Source of the DNA: Mycolicibacterium sp. MU0053
Lineage (GTDB): Bacteria; Actinomycetota; Actinomycetes; Mycobacteriales; Mycobacteriaceae
DNA: 64,000 nucleotides
Assembly (NCBI RefSeq): GCF_963378095.1
Contig: NZ_OY726397.1
Span: 930,001 to 994,000, forward strand
Direction of reading: 5' to 3'
The position numbers were made by a program, and so were the translations under genes. Below are positions 1 through 8,180 of the stretch, piece after piece. Each line of letters begins with the position of its first letter. Positions within the stretch are counted from its first letter, which is position 1. Below the pieces are notes generated by a model. It did not search any database, was not told the DNA's origin, and saw only the letters and a program-made list of their open reading frames with translations.

Positions 1-1
1 C

Positions 2-316
2 GGCCACGACGCCGGCCACGGTCACGGTCACGAACACGATGCCGGACACGACCACGACCACAACCACGGGCACGATCACGGCCACGATCACGGCGAGCAG
101 GGCGAACACGCCGCTCCCGCGGACGCGGTGAACAATCGCGGAGTACAGACGGCCGCGACGGGGACCCCGTGGACTTCCCCGCTGGTATGGAGCGGCTTGA
201 TTGCTGTGCTCGGTGCACTGGCGTTGGTCGGCCGGTGGATCGCCGGTGCGCTGGCTGGAAACTCCGGCGCGTCGGGGCGGTGGCAGCGCAGGCGAACCCG
301 GCGCCCGAAGCCGTAG
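2..316 (+). CDS. C-terminus of a histidine-rich, membrane-anchored protein (5' end outside window)
   Basis: The frame is open from the left edge and ends at a TAG, giving 104 visible codons. The first 40 or so residues are dense in His-Gly, His-Asp and His-Glu repeats, a composition typical of zinc, nickel or copper binding tails. After a short linker comes one hydrophobic segment (WSGLIAVLGALALVGRWIAGAL) of membrane-spanning length, then a basic tail ending RRRTRRPKP, so the His-rich part probably lies outside the membrane with an inside-facing C-terminus. Such architecture is seen in CopC/YcnI-like copper proteins and other metal-handling proteins, but the diagnostic domain lies outside the window and the family is not assigned. 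Confidence 0.6.
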   Translation, partial: GHDAGHGHGHEHDAGHDHDHNHGHDHGHDHGEQGEHAAPADAVNNRGVQTAATGTPWTSPLVWSGLIAVLGALALVGRWIAGALAGNSGASGRWQRRRTRRPKP

Positions 317-320
317 CTGT

Positions 321-923
321 CTAGCGAACGCCCCGCGGACGAAACTGGATGCTGATCCGGGGTCCGACGGGCCGGGCGGTCTTCGGAATCGAGTGCTCCC
401 AAGTGCGCTGGCATGAGCCGCCCATCACCAGCAGGTCGCCGTGGCCGTGCTTGATGCGCAGCGAGTGGCCGCCGCCCCGCGGGCGCAACGCGAAAGTGCG
501 GGCGGCGCCGAGGCTCACGATAGCCACCATCGTGTCCTCGGAGCTTCCGCGGCCGATGGTGTCGCCATGCCAGGCCACGCTGTCGTTGCCGTCCCGGTAC
601 AGACACAGGCCAACGGTGGTGAACGGTTCGCCGAGTTCGCCGGCATAGATGTCGTTGACTCGTCGACGCAGCTGGGTGAGGGCGGGGTGCGGCGCCGGTT
701 TATCGCTCAGGTCGTGGTAACTGAGTAGCCGCGGCACGTCGAGGGCGCGGTCGTACATCTGTCGGCGCTCGGCCCGCCAAGGAATGGCGGACAGCAACTC
801 GCTGAACAACCCGTCGGGTGCGTCGAACCAGCCGGCGCGAACGTCGATCCACGCCCCGTGAGCCAGCCGTCGTCGCTCGGCGTGGTCGAACAGGCCTCCC
901 TGTACCGCCACAGTCACGCACAT
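321..923 (-). CDS. AlkB-like 2-oxoglutarate/Fe(II) dioxygenase (alkylated-base repair)
   Basis: This 200-aa protein has the AlkB fold signature: an iron-binding H-x-D (WHGD, about residues 118-121), a distal His (WEHSIPK, about 177) and the C-terminal RISIQFRPR segment whose arginines bind 2-oxoglutarate. The family removes alkyl groups oxidatively from damaged bases. It matches the position of Rv1000c next to arcA in M. tuberculosis. An in-frame GTG 15 bases upstream would add five residues; the ATG at 923 was preferred although no clear ribosome site precedes either. It lies tail-to-tail with the His-rich gene on the left and downstream of soxR, suggesting a stress-repair neighbourhood. Confidence 0.85.
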   Translation of the reverse strand: MCVTVAVQGGLFDHAERRRLAHGAWIDVRAGWFDAPDGLFSELLSAIPWRAERRQMYDRALDVPRLLSYHDLSDKPAPHPALTQLRRRVNDIYAGELGEPFTTVGLCLYRDGNDSVAWHGDTIGRGSSEDTMVAIVSLGAARTFALRPRGGGHSLRIKHGHGDLLVMGGSCQRTWEHSIPKTARPVGPRISIQFRPRGVR

Positions 924-946
924 CAGTCTATCGCACACACGTTCGA

Positions 947-1378
947 TCAGAGCCGAACTGGGCCAGGTCCTTTTTCCGAAAGCATGTCATCGGGGTTCGA
1001 TAGCGTGCAGCTCTTGAGGCTGAGGCAGCCGCATCCGATGCAATCGGCCAGATTGTCGCGCAGGCGCTGCAGATGCAGGATGCGGTCATCGAGATCCTCG
1101 CGCCACCCGGCCGACAGCCGGGCCCAATCTCGGCTGCTCGGCACCCGGTCGGCCGGCAGCGTCGATAACGCCTGCCGAACCCGCGCCAGCGGTATGCCCA
1201 GCCGCTGTGACATCCGGATGAACGCGACGCGGCGCAGGGTGTCGCGCGTGTAGCGGCGTTGATTGCCCGAGGTCCGCCGAGAGACGATCAGCCCTTCGCG
1301 CTCGTAGAAGTGCAGTGCCGAAATCGCGACGCCCGCACGAGCCGCTAGTTCTCCCGGCGTCAGTTCCTGGGTGCTCAT
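947..1378 (-). CDS. soxR: SoxR, redox-sensing MerR-family regulator
   Basis: The 143-aa product has a MerR winged helix at the N-terminus (LTPGELAARAGV, ALHFYEREGLI) and ends with the SoxR [2Fe-2S] cluster motif: cysteines at 113, 116, 118 and 124 in the order C-x2-C-x-C-x5-C. SoxR senses redox-cycling compounds through oxidation of this cluster and activates target promoters. The ATG at 1378 was chosen because the family start (MSTQELTPGE) aligns there and GAGGAG lies just upstream; an upstream extension would run into the neighbouring methyltransferase. An 18-bp sox-box-like palindrome abuts the start codon (see separate entry), suggesting autoregulation. Confidence 0.93.
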   Translation of the reverse strand: MSTQELTPGELAARAGVAISALHFYEREGLIVSRRTSGNQRRYTRDTLRRVAFIRMSQRLGIPLARVRQALSTLPADRVPSSRDWARLSAGWREDLDDRILHLQRLRDNLADCIGCGCLSLKSCTLSNPDDMLSEKGPGPVRL

Positions 1379-1381
1379 ACT

Positions 1382-1399
1382 CCTCAACAATAGTTGAGG
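1382..1399. promoter_or_regulatory. SoxR-box-like palindrome upstream of soxR
   Basis: Arms CCTCAAC and GTTGAGG flank a 4-base centre. The arms match the enterobacterial sox box (CCTCAAG/CTTGAGG) at six of seven positions each. The palindrome begins 4 bases upstream of the soxR ATG and overlaps its GAGGAG ribosome-binding site on the minus strand. That SoxR binds here is inferred. Confidence 0.7.
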
Positions 1400-1418
1400 T
1401 AGGGTTCGGCGCCCAGGC

Positions 1419-2204
1419 TCACGGCATCGGTTCGGCGGCGACCACGTAGTCATGGCCGTGGCTCAGGCTATCCTCGCGCTCGTTGAGGGCAAGTGCCCGC
1501 GCACGGAGACCGTCGACGTAACCGTGCATCGCCGTGCCCAGTTCTCGTGACGAGAAACGGGCGAGGCGGTTCTGGCACATGTCCAACTGGCTATGGATGT
1601 ATCGCGCGCGGTAGCGGATGGGAAAGCGGCGGCTTTCCACCATCCGAAATCCGGCCCTGCCCAACTGTCGCAACGTCCAATCGAGCGGATACTCGCGGTA
1701 CGGCCGCTCGCCGGCGAGCAGCAGGCACGCATCGCGTACGCGGCCGATCTCCCAAATGATCTTGCCGGCTGGGGATTCGGGCTCGAACTGGACGTACGGT
1801 TCGAGTCCGATGAGGTAAAGCCGGCCATGTTCGGCGACCAGTGGGCGCAGCCGTTCGAACACGCGATCCTGCCAGTACGGCGCGAACCCTTCGATGGCGC
1901 CGACCAAATAGTCGACCAGCACGGTGTCGAAGGTTTCGCCGGTCAGCAGGCTGTCGTTGATCCAATTTCCCACCAGTAGGCGATCCTGAGGCCGAACCCC
2001 GCTGCCCACCGCCGCGCGAGCGTTGTCCGCCATGCGGTGGGCAGCGGTGATCGCGGTCCAACGTTCGGTCGGCAGCGTCAGAATCCATTCCAGCGACTTC
2101 ACGCCGGTGCCCGCGTCCAAGAAGCTGCCCCATGGCCGATCCCCCTGGAGGTCTTCGACGTAGCGAAACAGCGAGGAGATCTTGGGGTTCGTGTTCACCG
2201 GCAT
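1419..2204 (-). CDS. Class I SAM-dependent methyltransferase-like protein
   Basis: The 261-aa protein shows a Rossmann methyltransferase pattern: FLDAGTGVKSLEWI at the SAM-binding motif I position, then FDTVLVDYLVGAIEGF and RLRPLVAEHGRLYLIGLEP at the positions of strands 4 and 5. The substrate cannot be told from sequence. The ATG at 2204 has a GGAG a few bases upstream; an alternative in-frame start at 2252 would add 16 residues. The gene is followed after 40 bases by soxR on the same strand, so soxR may also be reached by read-through, though soxR has its own palindromic control site. Confidence 0.7.
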   Translation of the reverse strand: MPVNTNPKISSLFRYVEDLQGDRPWGSFLDAGTGVKSLEWILTLPTERWTAITAAHRMADNARAAVGSGVRPQDRLLVGNWINDSLLTGETFDTVLVDYLVGAIEGFAPYWQDRVFERLRPLVAEHGRLYLIGLEPYVQFEPESPAGKIIWEIGRVRDACLLLAGERPYREYPLDWTLRQLGRAGFRMVESRRFPIRYRARYIHSQLDMCQNRLARFSSRELGTAMHGYVDGLRARALALNEREDSLSHGHDYVVAAEPMP

Positions 2205-2290
2205 TGGGCTCCGCTCACCTACGACATCGCTGGGATCCAGGCACGCAAACAACGGTTGCGGGCGGTCCTCATGTTAACGAGCGAAGGTGG

Positions 2291-2310
2291 TTAATGAAAA
2301 TCATTCCCGG
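2291..2310. promoter_or_regulatory. Zur/FurB-box-like sequence between the methyltransferase and arcA
   Basis: TGAAAATCATT at 2295-2305 is identical to the left two-thirds of the mycobacterial zinc-uptake-regulator box (TGAAAATNATTTTCA core); the right arm is degenerate (CCCG). It sits in the divergent promoter region between the methyltransferase (minus) and arcA (plus). Function is inferred and weak. Confidence 0.3.
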
Positions 2311-2359
2311 TAAGCCCCGCGTTCCGGTCGTGTGTTTCCCGCCGCTGCGGCAGGGCTGA
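2294..2359 (+). CDS. Possible 21-codon leader ORF upstream of arcA
   Basis: An ATG preceded by GAAGG at suitable spacing opens a 21-codon frame (starting MKIIPGKPRV) that ends in TGA 18 bases before the arcA start. It could be a leader peptide or chance. It overlaps the Zur-like box, which would then lie at the very start of the frame. No homolog is recognised; support is only the ribosome site and position. Confidence 0.25.
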   Translation: MKIIPGKPRVPVVCFPPLRQG

Positions 2360-2377
2360 GGTGCTTGGGACGCTACG

Positions 2378-3592
2378 GTGCTAGCTGTGGATGCTGCGGC
2401 GTTGAGCGTCAAATCCGAGGTGGGAACGCTGCGGGTGGCAATCCTGCACAGGCCCGGCGCTGAACTGCAGCGGCTGACACCGCGCAACAACGACCGCCTG
2501 CTGTTCGACGGGGTGCCCTGGGTTTCGCGCGCCCAGCAGGAGCACGACGCCTTCGCCGCCGTGTTGCGGGGTCGCGGCGTCGAGGTGCTGCTGCTGTCGG
2601 ATCTGCTGCGCGAGGCGCTGGCCAGCGGGGCGGCACGCATGCATGGCATCTCGGCGGCCGTCGACGCGCGTCGCTTGGGTGTGACCCTGGCACAAGAGCT
2701 TTCGTCGTATCTACGCAGCCTCGAGCCGGCCCCGCTGGCGCACATCCTGATGGCCGGCATGACGTTCACCGAACTGCCGTTGGCCGGCAGTGAGCTGTCG
2801 CTGGTGCGGCGCATGCATCACGGGGGCGACTTCGTCATCGACCCGCTGCCGAATCTGGTCTTCACCCGCGACTCGTCGTTCTGGATCGGGCCGCGGGTGG
2901 CGATCACCTCGTTGGCGCTGCCCGCCCGCATGCGCGAGACCTCGCTGACCGATCTGATCTACGCCCACCATCCCAGGTTTCTCGGGGTCAGACGCGCCTA
3001 CGAATCGCGCTCGGCCCCGGTGGAGGGCGGCGATGTCTTGCTGCTGGCACCGGGTGTGGTGGCCGTGGGGGTGGGGGAGCGCACCACCCCGGCGGGGGCG
3101 GAGGCGTTGGCGCGCAGCCTCTTCGAGGACGAGTTGGCCCACACCGTGTTGGCGGTGCCCATTGCCCAGGGGCGGGCCCAGATGCATCTCGACACGGTCT
3201 GCACGATGGTCGACACCGACGCCGTGGTGATGTATCCCGATGTGGTGGACACGTTGTCCGCGTTCACCATTCGCCGCATCGACGGACACGTCCGGATCGA
3301 CGACGCCGCGCCCTTCGTCCGGGCGGCCGCCGACGCGATGGGGATCGACCGGCTGCGGGTGATCGACACCGGCCTGGATCCGGTGACCGCCGAACGCGAG
3401 CAGTGGGACGACGGCAACAACACGCTGGCCCTGGCGCCGGGTGTGGTGGTGGCCTATGAACGCAACGTCGAAACCAATGCGCGGCTCGAGGATTCGGGCA
3501 TCGAGGTGCTGCGGATCGCCGCATCGGAGCTGGGCACCGGGCGCGGCGGGCCGCGCTGCATGTCCTGCCCGGCGTCCCGCGACCCGTCCTAA
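2378..3592 (+). CDS. arcA: Arginine deiminase ArcA
   Basis: The 404-aa enzyme hydrolyses arginine to citrulline and ammonia. It carries the guanidine-modifying-enzyme signatures in order: [14 protein letters not shown] (substrate Asp), [21 protein letters not shown] (catalytic His/Asp region) and the C-terminal CMSCPASR with the nucleophilic Cys at 397. The length is typical. A GTG start at 2378 fits the usual N-terminus ([18 protein letters not shown]). It corresponds to Rv1001. No arcB or arcC follows, so it is not part of a full deiminase operon here. The stop overlaps the stop of the convergent sulfurtransferase gene by 3 bases. Confidence 0.95.
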   Translation: MLAVDAAALSVKSEVGTLRVAILHRPGAELQRLTPRNNDRLLFDGVPWVSRAQQEHDAFAAVLRGRGVEVLLLSDLLREALASGAARMHGISAAVDARRLGVTLAQELSSYLRSLEPAPLAHILMAGMTFTELPLAGSELSLVRRMHHGGDFVIDPLPNLVFTRDSSFWIGPRVAITSLALPARMRETSLTDLIYAHHPRFLGVRRAYESRSAPVEGGDVLLLAPGVVAVGVGERTTPAGAEALARSLFEDELAHTVLAVPIAQGRAQMHLDTVCTMVDTDAVVMYPDVVDTLSAFTIRRIDGHVRIDDAAPFVRAAADAMGIDRLRVIDTGLDPVTAEREQWDDGNNTLALAPGVVVAYERNVETNARLEDSGIEVLRIAASELGTGRGGPRCMSCPASRDPS

Positions 3593-4425
3593 CCGAGCGC
3601 GACCGGCCGGTCGGGCTCCGAACTCCACTGCGACCACGAGCCCGGGAACAGCGCTGCGTCGATCCCCACGGCGGCCAGTGCGGCGACGGTCACCGCGGCC
3701 GTCACCCCCGAACCGCAATACACCGCCACCTCGGTGTCGGTGCCCACCCCGGAATCTTCGAACAGCCGGGTCAGATCCGCCGCCGGCAGCCACGCGCCGT
3801 CGGCGTCCAGCAAGCGGGTGCTCGGAACGTTGCGCGCTCCCGGGATGTGGCCCGCCACCGGGTCGACGGGTTCGACCTCGCCACGGTAGCGCTCGGGGGC
3901 GCGGGCATCCAGCAGCACCGCCGCCGTCGCAGCCTGATCCGCGGTGACGGTCCGGCGCGCCGCCGTGTAGAGGTCGTCATGGTCGACGGTGATGTCGCCG
4001 GGCTCGGGAATGACTGTGCCGGATTGCAATTCGCCCCGCCACGCGGAGAGGCCGCCGTCGAGGATTCGCACGCCGGGAATGCCCGCGGCCGACAGCACCC
4101 ACCACGCGCGCGCGGATCCGGCGCGGTTCCAATCGTCGTAGACCACCACCGGTACGCCGGCGCGGATTCCCCACCGCCGCGCCGCATCCTGCAGCGCCGC
4201 ACCGGACGGCAGCGGATGACGGCCGCGGCCCGACACCGCGTGGTCGGCGAGGTCGTCGTCGAGAGACACGTACACCGCGCCGGGCAGATGTCCGCGCGCA
4301 TAGGCCGCCCGGCCGTCGGGCTGGGCCAACTCCCACCGCACGTCCAGCAGCGTGATCGGTTCGCCGGCATCGAGTCGTCGGGCCAACTCGTCGGCGCTGA
4401 TCAGGACGTCCTCGCGAGTGCTCAT
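3589..4425 (-). CDS. sseA: Two-domain rhodanese: thiosulfate/3-mercaptopyruvate sulfurtransferase
   Basis: The 278-aa protein has two rhodanese domains. The first (residues about 10-125) contains DVRWEL and [17 protein letters not shown] but no catalytic Cys; the second (about 150-275) carries the active loop CGSGVTAA with Cys237. The CG-S-G-V-T loop is typical of 3-mercaptopyruvate sulfurtransferases rather than the basic loop of thiosulfate enzymes. The ATG at 4425 is preceded by GGAGG at good spacing; another ATG at 4440 overlaps the stop of pmt as ATGA. It is transcribed behind pmt. The choice of symbol is by family, not proven. Confidence 0.85.
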   Translation of the reverse strand: MSTREDVLISADELARRLDAGEPITLLDVRWELAQPDGRAAYARGHLPGAVYVSLDDDLADHAVSGRGRHPLPSGAALQDAARRWGIRAGVPVVVYDDWNRAGSARAWWVLSAAGIPGVRILDGGLSAWRGELQSGTVIPEPGDITVDHDDLYTAARRTVTADQAATAAVLLDARAPERYRGEVEPVDPVAGHIPGARNVPSTRLLDADGAWLPAADLTRLFEDSGVGTDTEVAVYCGSGVTAAVTVAALAAVGIDAALFPGSWSQWSSEPDRPVALG

Positions 4426-4436
4426 ACTGCCCTCCG

Positions 4437-5981
4437 TCATCGCCAACTCGGCAGCCAGATCTGCATGTTCCAGGTGTGCTGGGAGATCGGCATTCCGGTC
4501 AATACCGGGAAGAGCCACGCGAAGTTCGTGATCACCAACGCCACGTAGCAGCACACCACGACCACCCCGAGCGTTCGTCGTTCCGGGTTGCGGGTGGGTT
4601 TGTACAGGATGTCGCCGCAGATCAGGGCAATCGCCATGACGAGGAACGGCGCCATCACCACCGCATAGAAGAAGTACATCTGCCGGTCGATGTCGACGAA
4701 CCACGGCAGCCAACCCGCGAAGTAGCCGACCAGCACCACCGCGTAGCGCCAATCGCAGCGGATGAACGCGCGCCACACCGCGTACGCCAGGACGGGCACC
4801 GCCAGGAACCACATCGCCGGGGTGCCGACGAGCATCACCGCCTTGATGCAGGACGCGGAACCGCAGCCCGGAACGTTGTCCTGATCGATGGCATACAGCA
4901 CCGGCCGCAGCGACATCGGCCAGGCCCAGGGCTTGGATTCCCACGGGTGTTGATTGCCCGCGGCATTGGTCAGCCCGGAGTGGAAGTCGTAGGCCTTGGC
5001 GGTGTAGTACCACAGCGACCGGATGGCGTCCGGGGGCTGGAACCAGGCGCGCTCACCGATGTTGTCGCCCGCCTGATAGCGGTTGACGGCGGTCTCGGAG
5101 GCAAACCACGGCGCATAGGAGGCCAGGTACACCCCGATCGGAATCAGGCCGATCGCCCAGGCGGTGGGGCCGACGTCGCGGCGGATGGTGCCCAGCCACG
5201 GCCGCGAAACCCGGTACTGCCGGCGGGCCACCACGTCGAAGGTCAACGACATCAACCCGAAGAACACCACGAAGTACAGGCCGGACCACTTTGTCGCACA
5301 GCCCAATCCGAGCAGCACCCCGGCCCCGAACCGCCACCAGCGCACCCCCAGCCGCGGACCCCACGGGGTCTCGGTGATCCGCCCGTCCAGCAGCGCGTTG
5401 TGCATCCGCTCCCGGACCTGATCGCGGTCGACGATCAACGCGCCGAAGGCCGCGACCACGAACACCACCAGAAACCCGTCGAGCAGGGCCGTGCGCGACG
5501 CCACGAACGTCACGCCGTCGGCGGTGAGCAGCACCCCGGCGATGGCGCCGACCAGCGTCGAGCGGCTGATCCGTCGCACGATCCGGGCGACCAGCACCAC
5601 CAGGATGACGCCCAGCAGCGCGACGCTGAAGCGCCAACCCAGCCCGCTGTAGCCGAAGATGGCCTCGCCGACGGCGATCAGTTGCTTACCCAGTGGCGGG
5701 TGGACCACCAGGCCGAAGCCCGGGTTGTCCTCGACGCCGCCGTTGTGCAGCATCTGCCAGGCCTGCGGCGCGTAGTGCTTCTCGTCGAAGATCGGCGTGC
5801 CGGCGTCGGTCGGGGACTGCAGATTCAGGAACCGTGTGATGGCCGCCAGCGCCGCGATCACCGCGGTCATCACCCATCCGCGTGCTCGATCCAGCGGCCC
5901 GAAATCGGCGACGGGCACGAGCGGGCCGGGGCTGATCACCGGTACGGCGCGCTCCGGCACCACGGTCGAGGGAGCGGTCAT
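4437..5981 (-). CDS. pmt: Protein O-mannosyltransferase Pmt (GT39, membrane)
   Basis: The 514-aa polytopic membrane protein transfers mannose from polyprenyl-phosphate mannose to Ser/Thr of exported proteins. Visible features are the first transmembrane helix (GWVMTAVIAALAAITRFLNL), the luminal loop with the acidic pair IFDEKHYAPQAW, then VHPPLGKQLIAVGE, and about ten further hydrophobic segments up to the C-terminus. It is the counterpart of Rv1002c. The start at 5981 leaves 25 bases to the divergent rsmI ATG, so both genes share a very short promoter region. Confidence 0.93.
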   Translation of the reverse strand: MTAPSTVVPERAVPVISPGPLVPVADFGPLDRARGWVMTAVIAALAAITRFLNLQSPTDAGTPIFDEKHYAPQAWQMLHNGGVEDNPGFGLVVHPPLGKQLIAVGEAIFGYSGLGWRFSVALLGVILVVLVARIVRRISRSTLVGAIAGVLLTADGVTFVASRTALLDGFLVVFVVAAFGALIVDRDQVRERMHNALLDGRITETPWGPRLGVRWWRFGAGVLLGLGCATKWSGLYFVVFFGLMSLTFDVVARRQYRVSRPWLGTIRRDVGPTAWAIGLIPIGVYLASYAPWFASETAVNRYQAGDNIGERAWFQPPDAIRSLWYYTAKAYDFHSGLTNAAGNQHPWESKPWAWPMSLRPVLYAIDQDNVPGCGSASCIKAVMLVGTPAMWFLAVPVLAYAVWRAFIRCDWRYAVVLVGYFAGWLPWFVDIDRQMYFFYAVVMAPFLVMAIALICGDILYKPTRNPERRTLGVVVVCCYVALVITNFAWLFPVLTGMPISQHTWNMQIWLPSWR

Positions 5982-6006
5982 CGACAACGATCGTAGGCTG
6001 TGGGGC

Positions 6007-6846
6007 ATGAGTGGCGGTCGACTGTTGCTGGCTGCCACACCGTTGGGCCACCCCGCCGACGCCTCGGGACGGCTGATCGATGCGCTCGCCACGGCGCACA
6101 TCGTCGCCGCCGAGGACACCCGCCGAGTGCGCAACCTGGCCCAGTCGCTGGAAGTCCGGATCGGCGGCAGGGTGCTGAGCCTGTTCGAGGGCAACGAGTC
6201 GACGCGGGTTCCGTACCTGGTCGAGGAGATCCGCGGCGGTGCGACCGTGTTGGCGGTCACCGACGCGGGGATGCCGTCGATCAGCGACCCCGGCTACCGC
6301 CTGGTGGCCGCGTGCGTGGCGGCGGACCTGCCGCTGACGTGTCTGCCCGGGCCTTCGGCGGTGACGACGGCGCTGACGGTGTCCGGGTTGCCGGCCGACC
6401 GGTTCTGCTTCGAGGGTTTTGCCCCGCGCAAGCAGGCCGCGCGCCGCACCTGGCTGGCGTCCCTGGCCGCCGAACCACGCACCGCGGTGTTCTTCGAGTC
6501 GCCGCGGCGACTGGCGGAACTGCTGCGCGAGGCGGTCGACGAACTGGGCGGCGATCGCCGCGCCGCGGTGTGCCGGGAACTGACCAAGACCCACGAGGAG
6601 GTCATCCGCGGCACCCTGGCCGAGTTGGCCGACTGGGCCGTCGACGGCGTGCTGGGCGAGATCACGGTGGTGCTCGCGGGTGCGACGCCGGTCGCCGACC
6701 TCGACGTGCTGGTGGCCGAGGTCGCGGAGTTGACCGCCGAGGGCATGCGGGTCAAGGACGCCTGTCAGCAGGTGATCGCCGCGCATCCCGGGGCGCCCTC
6801 GCGCCGCGACCTCTACGACGCGGTGCTGCGCGCCCGCGATCAGTGA
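6007..6846 (+). CDS. rsmI: 16S rRNA 2'-O-ribose C1402 methyltransferase RsmI
   Basis: The 279-aa protein is a tetrapyrrole-methylase-fold enzyme that methylates the ribose of C1402 in 16S rRNA with SAM. It begins with LLLAATPLGHPAD (normally LxxVxTPIGN), followed by AAEDTRRVRNL, FEGNE, AVTDAGMPSISDPGYRLV and LPGPSAVTTAL, all hallmarks of the family, and ends with the small C-terminal domain. The ATG at 6007 is the family start. It is the ortholog of Rv1003. The last 7 bases overlap the 3' end of convergent pabB. Confidence 0.94.
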   Translation: MSGGRLLLAATPLGHPADASGRLIDALATAHIVAAEDTRRVRNLAQSLEVRIGGRVLSLFEGNESTRVPYLVEEIRGGATVLAVTDAGMPSISDPGYRLVAACVAADLPLTCLPGPSAVTTALTVSGLPADRFCFEGFAPRKQAARRTWLASLAAEPRTAVFFESPRRLAELLREAVDELGGDRRAAVCRELTKTHEEVIRGTLAELADWAVDGVLGEITVVLAGATPVADLDVLVAEVAELTAEGMRVKDACQQVIAAHPGAPSRRDLYDAVLRARDQ

Positions 6847-8078
6847 TGCGAGGCCACCGGTGCCACGACGGCGCTGCTGGACAGGCCGATGGTCGCGGCC
6901 GCCTTGTCCAGGCACTCCTGCCATTCGGCGTCGGGGTCGGAGTCGGCGGTGATGCCGCCGCCCACGCCGAGCACCGCGGTGCCGGACGCGTCGAATTCGA
7001 CGGTGCGGATCGCGACGTTGAGTTCGGTGCCGGCCACCGGTGAGGCCAGTCCGACGGTGCCGCAGTAAACCCCGCGAACCTGCGGCTCCCACTGCGAAAG
7101 TAGCTCGCGCGCACGAAGTTTCGGGGTCCCGGTCACCGAGGCGGGCGGGAACGTGGCGGCCAGCACCGCGCGCATCGGGGTGGTCGCGGGTACCTGCGCC
7201 GACACCGTCGACACCAGATGCCACACGCCGGGTGCGGGCCGGATGGCCAGCAGTTCCGGCACGGTCACCGAACCGGTCACCGCGATGCGGCCGAGGTCGT
7301 TGCGGACCAGGTCGACGATCATGATGTTCTCCGCGACGTCCTTGACCGAATCGAGCAACAGGGCCGGGTCGGCGTGCAGCGGCAGGGTGCCCTTGATGGG
7401 GCTCGAGATCACCTGCGCACCGCGGCGGCGCAGGAACAACTCGGGGGACAGCGAGGCCACCGCGCCCCACGGACCGGCGAGGAACGCGGCCCGCGCCGGG
7501 GAGGTGCGCGCCACCGCGTCGGCGAAGAAGTCCACCGGGGCCCCCGTGCACACGCCGCGGTACTGCGTGCACACGCAGGCCTGATAGACCTCTCCGGCGC
7601 CGATCGCGGCCAGACACGCCCGCACCCCGGCGCGGTGCGCGTCGCGATCCGGGGCGCTCCAGGCGATGTGCCAGTGCCCCGGGACGCCCGCAGCGGTCAG
7701 GGCGTGTTCCAGCCAGGCGGGCATCGCCGCCCCGGACAGGCTTTCGTACCACCAGATTCCGGCGTCGTCGCAGCGCAGCACGCAGTCGGTCCAGCCGCCC
7801 GCGGCCGCGGGGATCCGGGCGCCGGCACCGTCGGGGTAGGACAGGTAGCCGAACCAGCCACCGCCGACCGCCTCCGAGTCCCCGCCGGGATCGGCGGTGA
7901 ACGCCGCCTCGGCGGGGACGGGTGCGGCGGCCAGGCTCGGGGCGATGACCGCGCGCGCCCCGAACCATTCGCCGGTCAACGCGGCCGGCGGCGGCAGCCT
8001 CCGCGCAGTGGTGCCCGCCCCGACCGCGCGCAGCACCTCGGCGGGGGTGCCGAGGGCGCCGAGCCGATCGATGCGCAT
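6840..8078 (-). CDS. pabB: Aminodeoxychorismate synthase component I PabB
   Basis: The 412-aa protein belongs to the chorismate-binding family and makes 4-amino-4-deoxychorismate for folate. The C-terminal catalytic half shows SSPIKGTLPLHADPA, NIMIVDLVRNDLGRI, VWHLVSTVSAQ, FPPASVTGTPKLRA and VYCGTVGLASP, the ordered signature of the family; PIKGT is the form seen in PabB and anthranilate synthase. It corresponds to Rv1005c. It is convergent with rsmI. Upstream lies a 62-bp palindromic element separating it from the sigma-factor gene. Confidence 0.92.
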   Translation of the reverse strand: MRIDRLGALGTPAEVLRAVGAGTTARRLPPPAALTGEWFGARAVIAPSLAAAPVPAEAAFTADPGGDSEAVGGGWFGYLSYPDGAGARIPAAAGGWTDCVLRCDDAGIWWYESLSGAAMPAWLEHALTAAGVPGHWHIAWSAPDRDAHRAGVRACLAAIGAGEVYQACVCTQYRGVCTGAPVDFFADAVARTSPARAAFLAGPWGAVASLSPELFLRRRGAQVISSPIKGTLPLHADPALLLDSVKDVAENIMIVDLVRNDLGRIAVTGSVTVPELLAIRPAPGVWHLVSTVSAQVPATTPMRAVLAATFPPASVTGTPKLRARELLSQWEPQVRGVYCGTVGLASPVAGTELNVAIRTVEFDASGTAVLGVGGGITADSDPDAEWQECLDKAAATIGLSSSAVVAPVASHH

Positions 8079-8112
8079 GAGATCAGCTTCCCAGATGCCT
8101 CTCCACCCCGGG

Positions 8113-8174
8113 CGCGAGCAGACGCGAAGTCACCCAAATCCGGGTCGAATTGGGCAACTTTGCGTCTGCTCGCG
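8113..8174. repeat. 62-bp palindromic repeat element, copy A
   Basis: Perfect 13-bp terminal arms CGCGAGCAGACGC (8113-8125) and GCGTCTGCTCGCG (8162-8174) enclose a second inverted pair (AAGT..CCCAA with TTGGG..ACTT). It lies between the stop of the sigma-factor gene and the start of pabB. Related copies are at 20245, 22180 and 24504. It could form a strong hairpin and act as a terminator. Confidence 0.9.
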
Positions 8175-8180
8175 GGATTT

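Noticed and set aside
5686..7968. Long minus-strand frame across rsmI and pabB
   Set aside because: It covers parts of pabB in another frame and the antisense of rsmI; the product is Arg/Gly-rich without family motifs.
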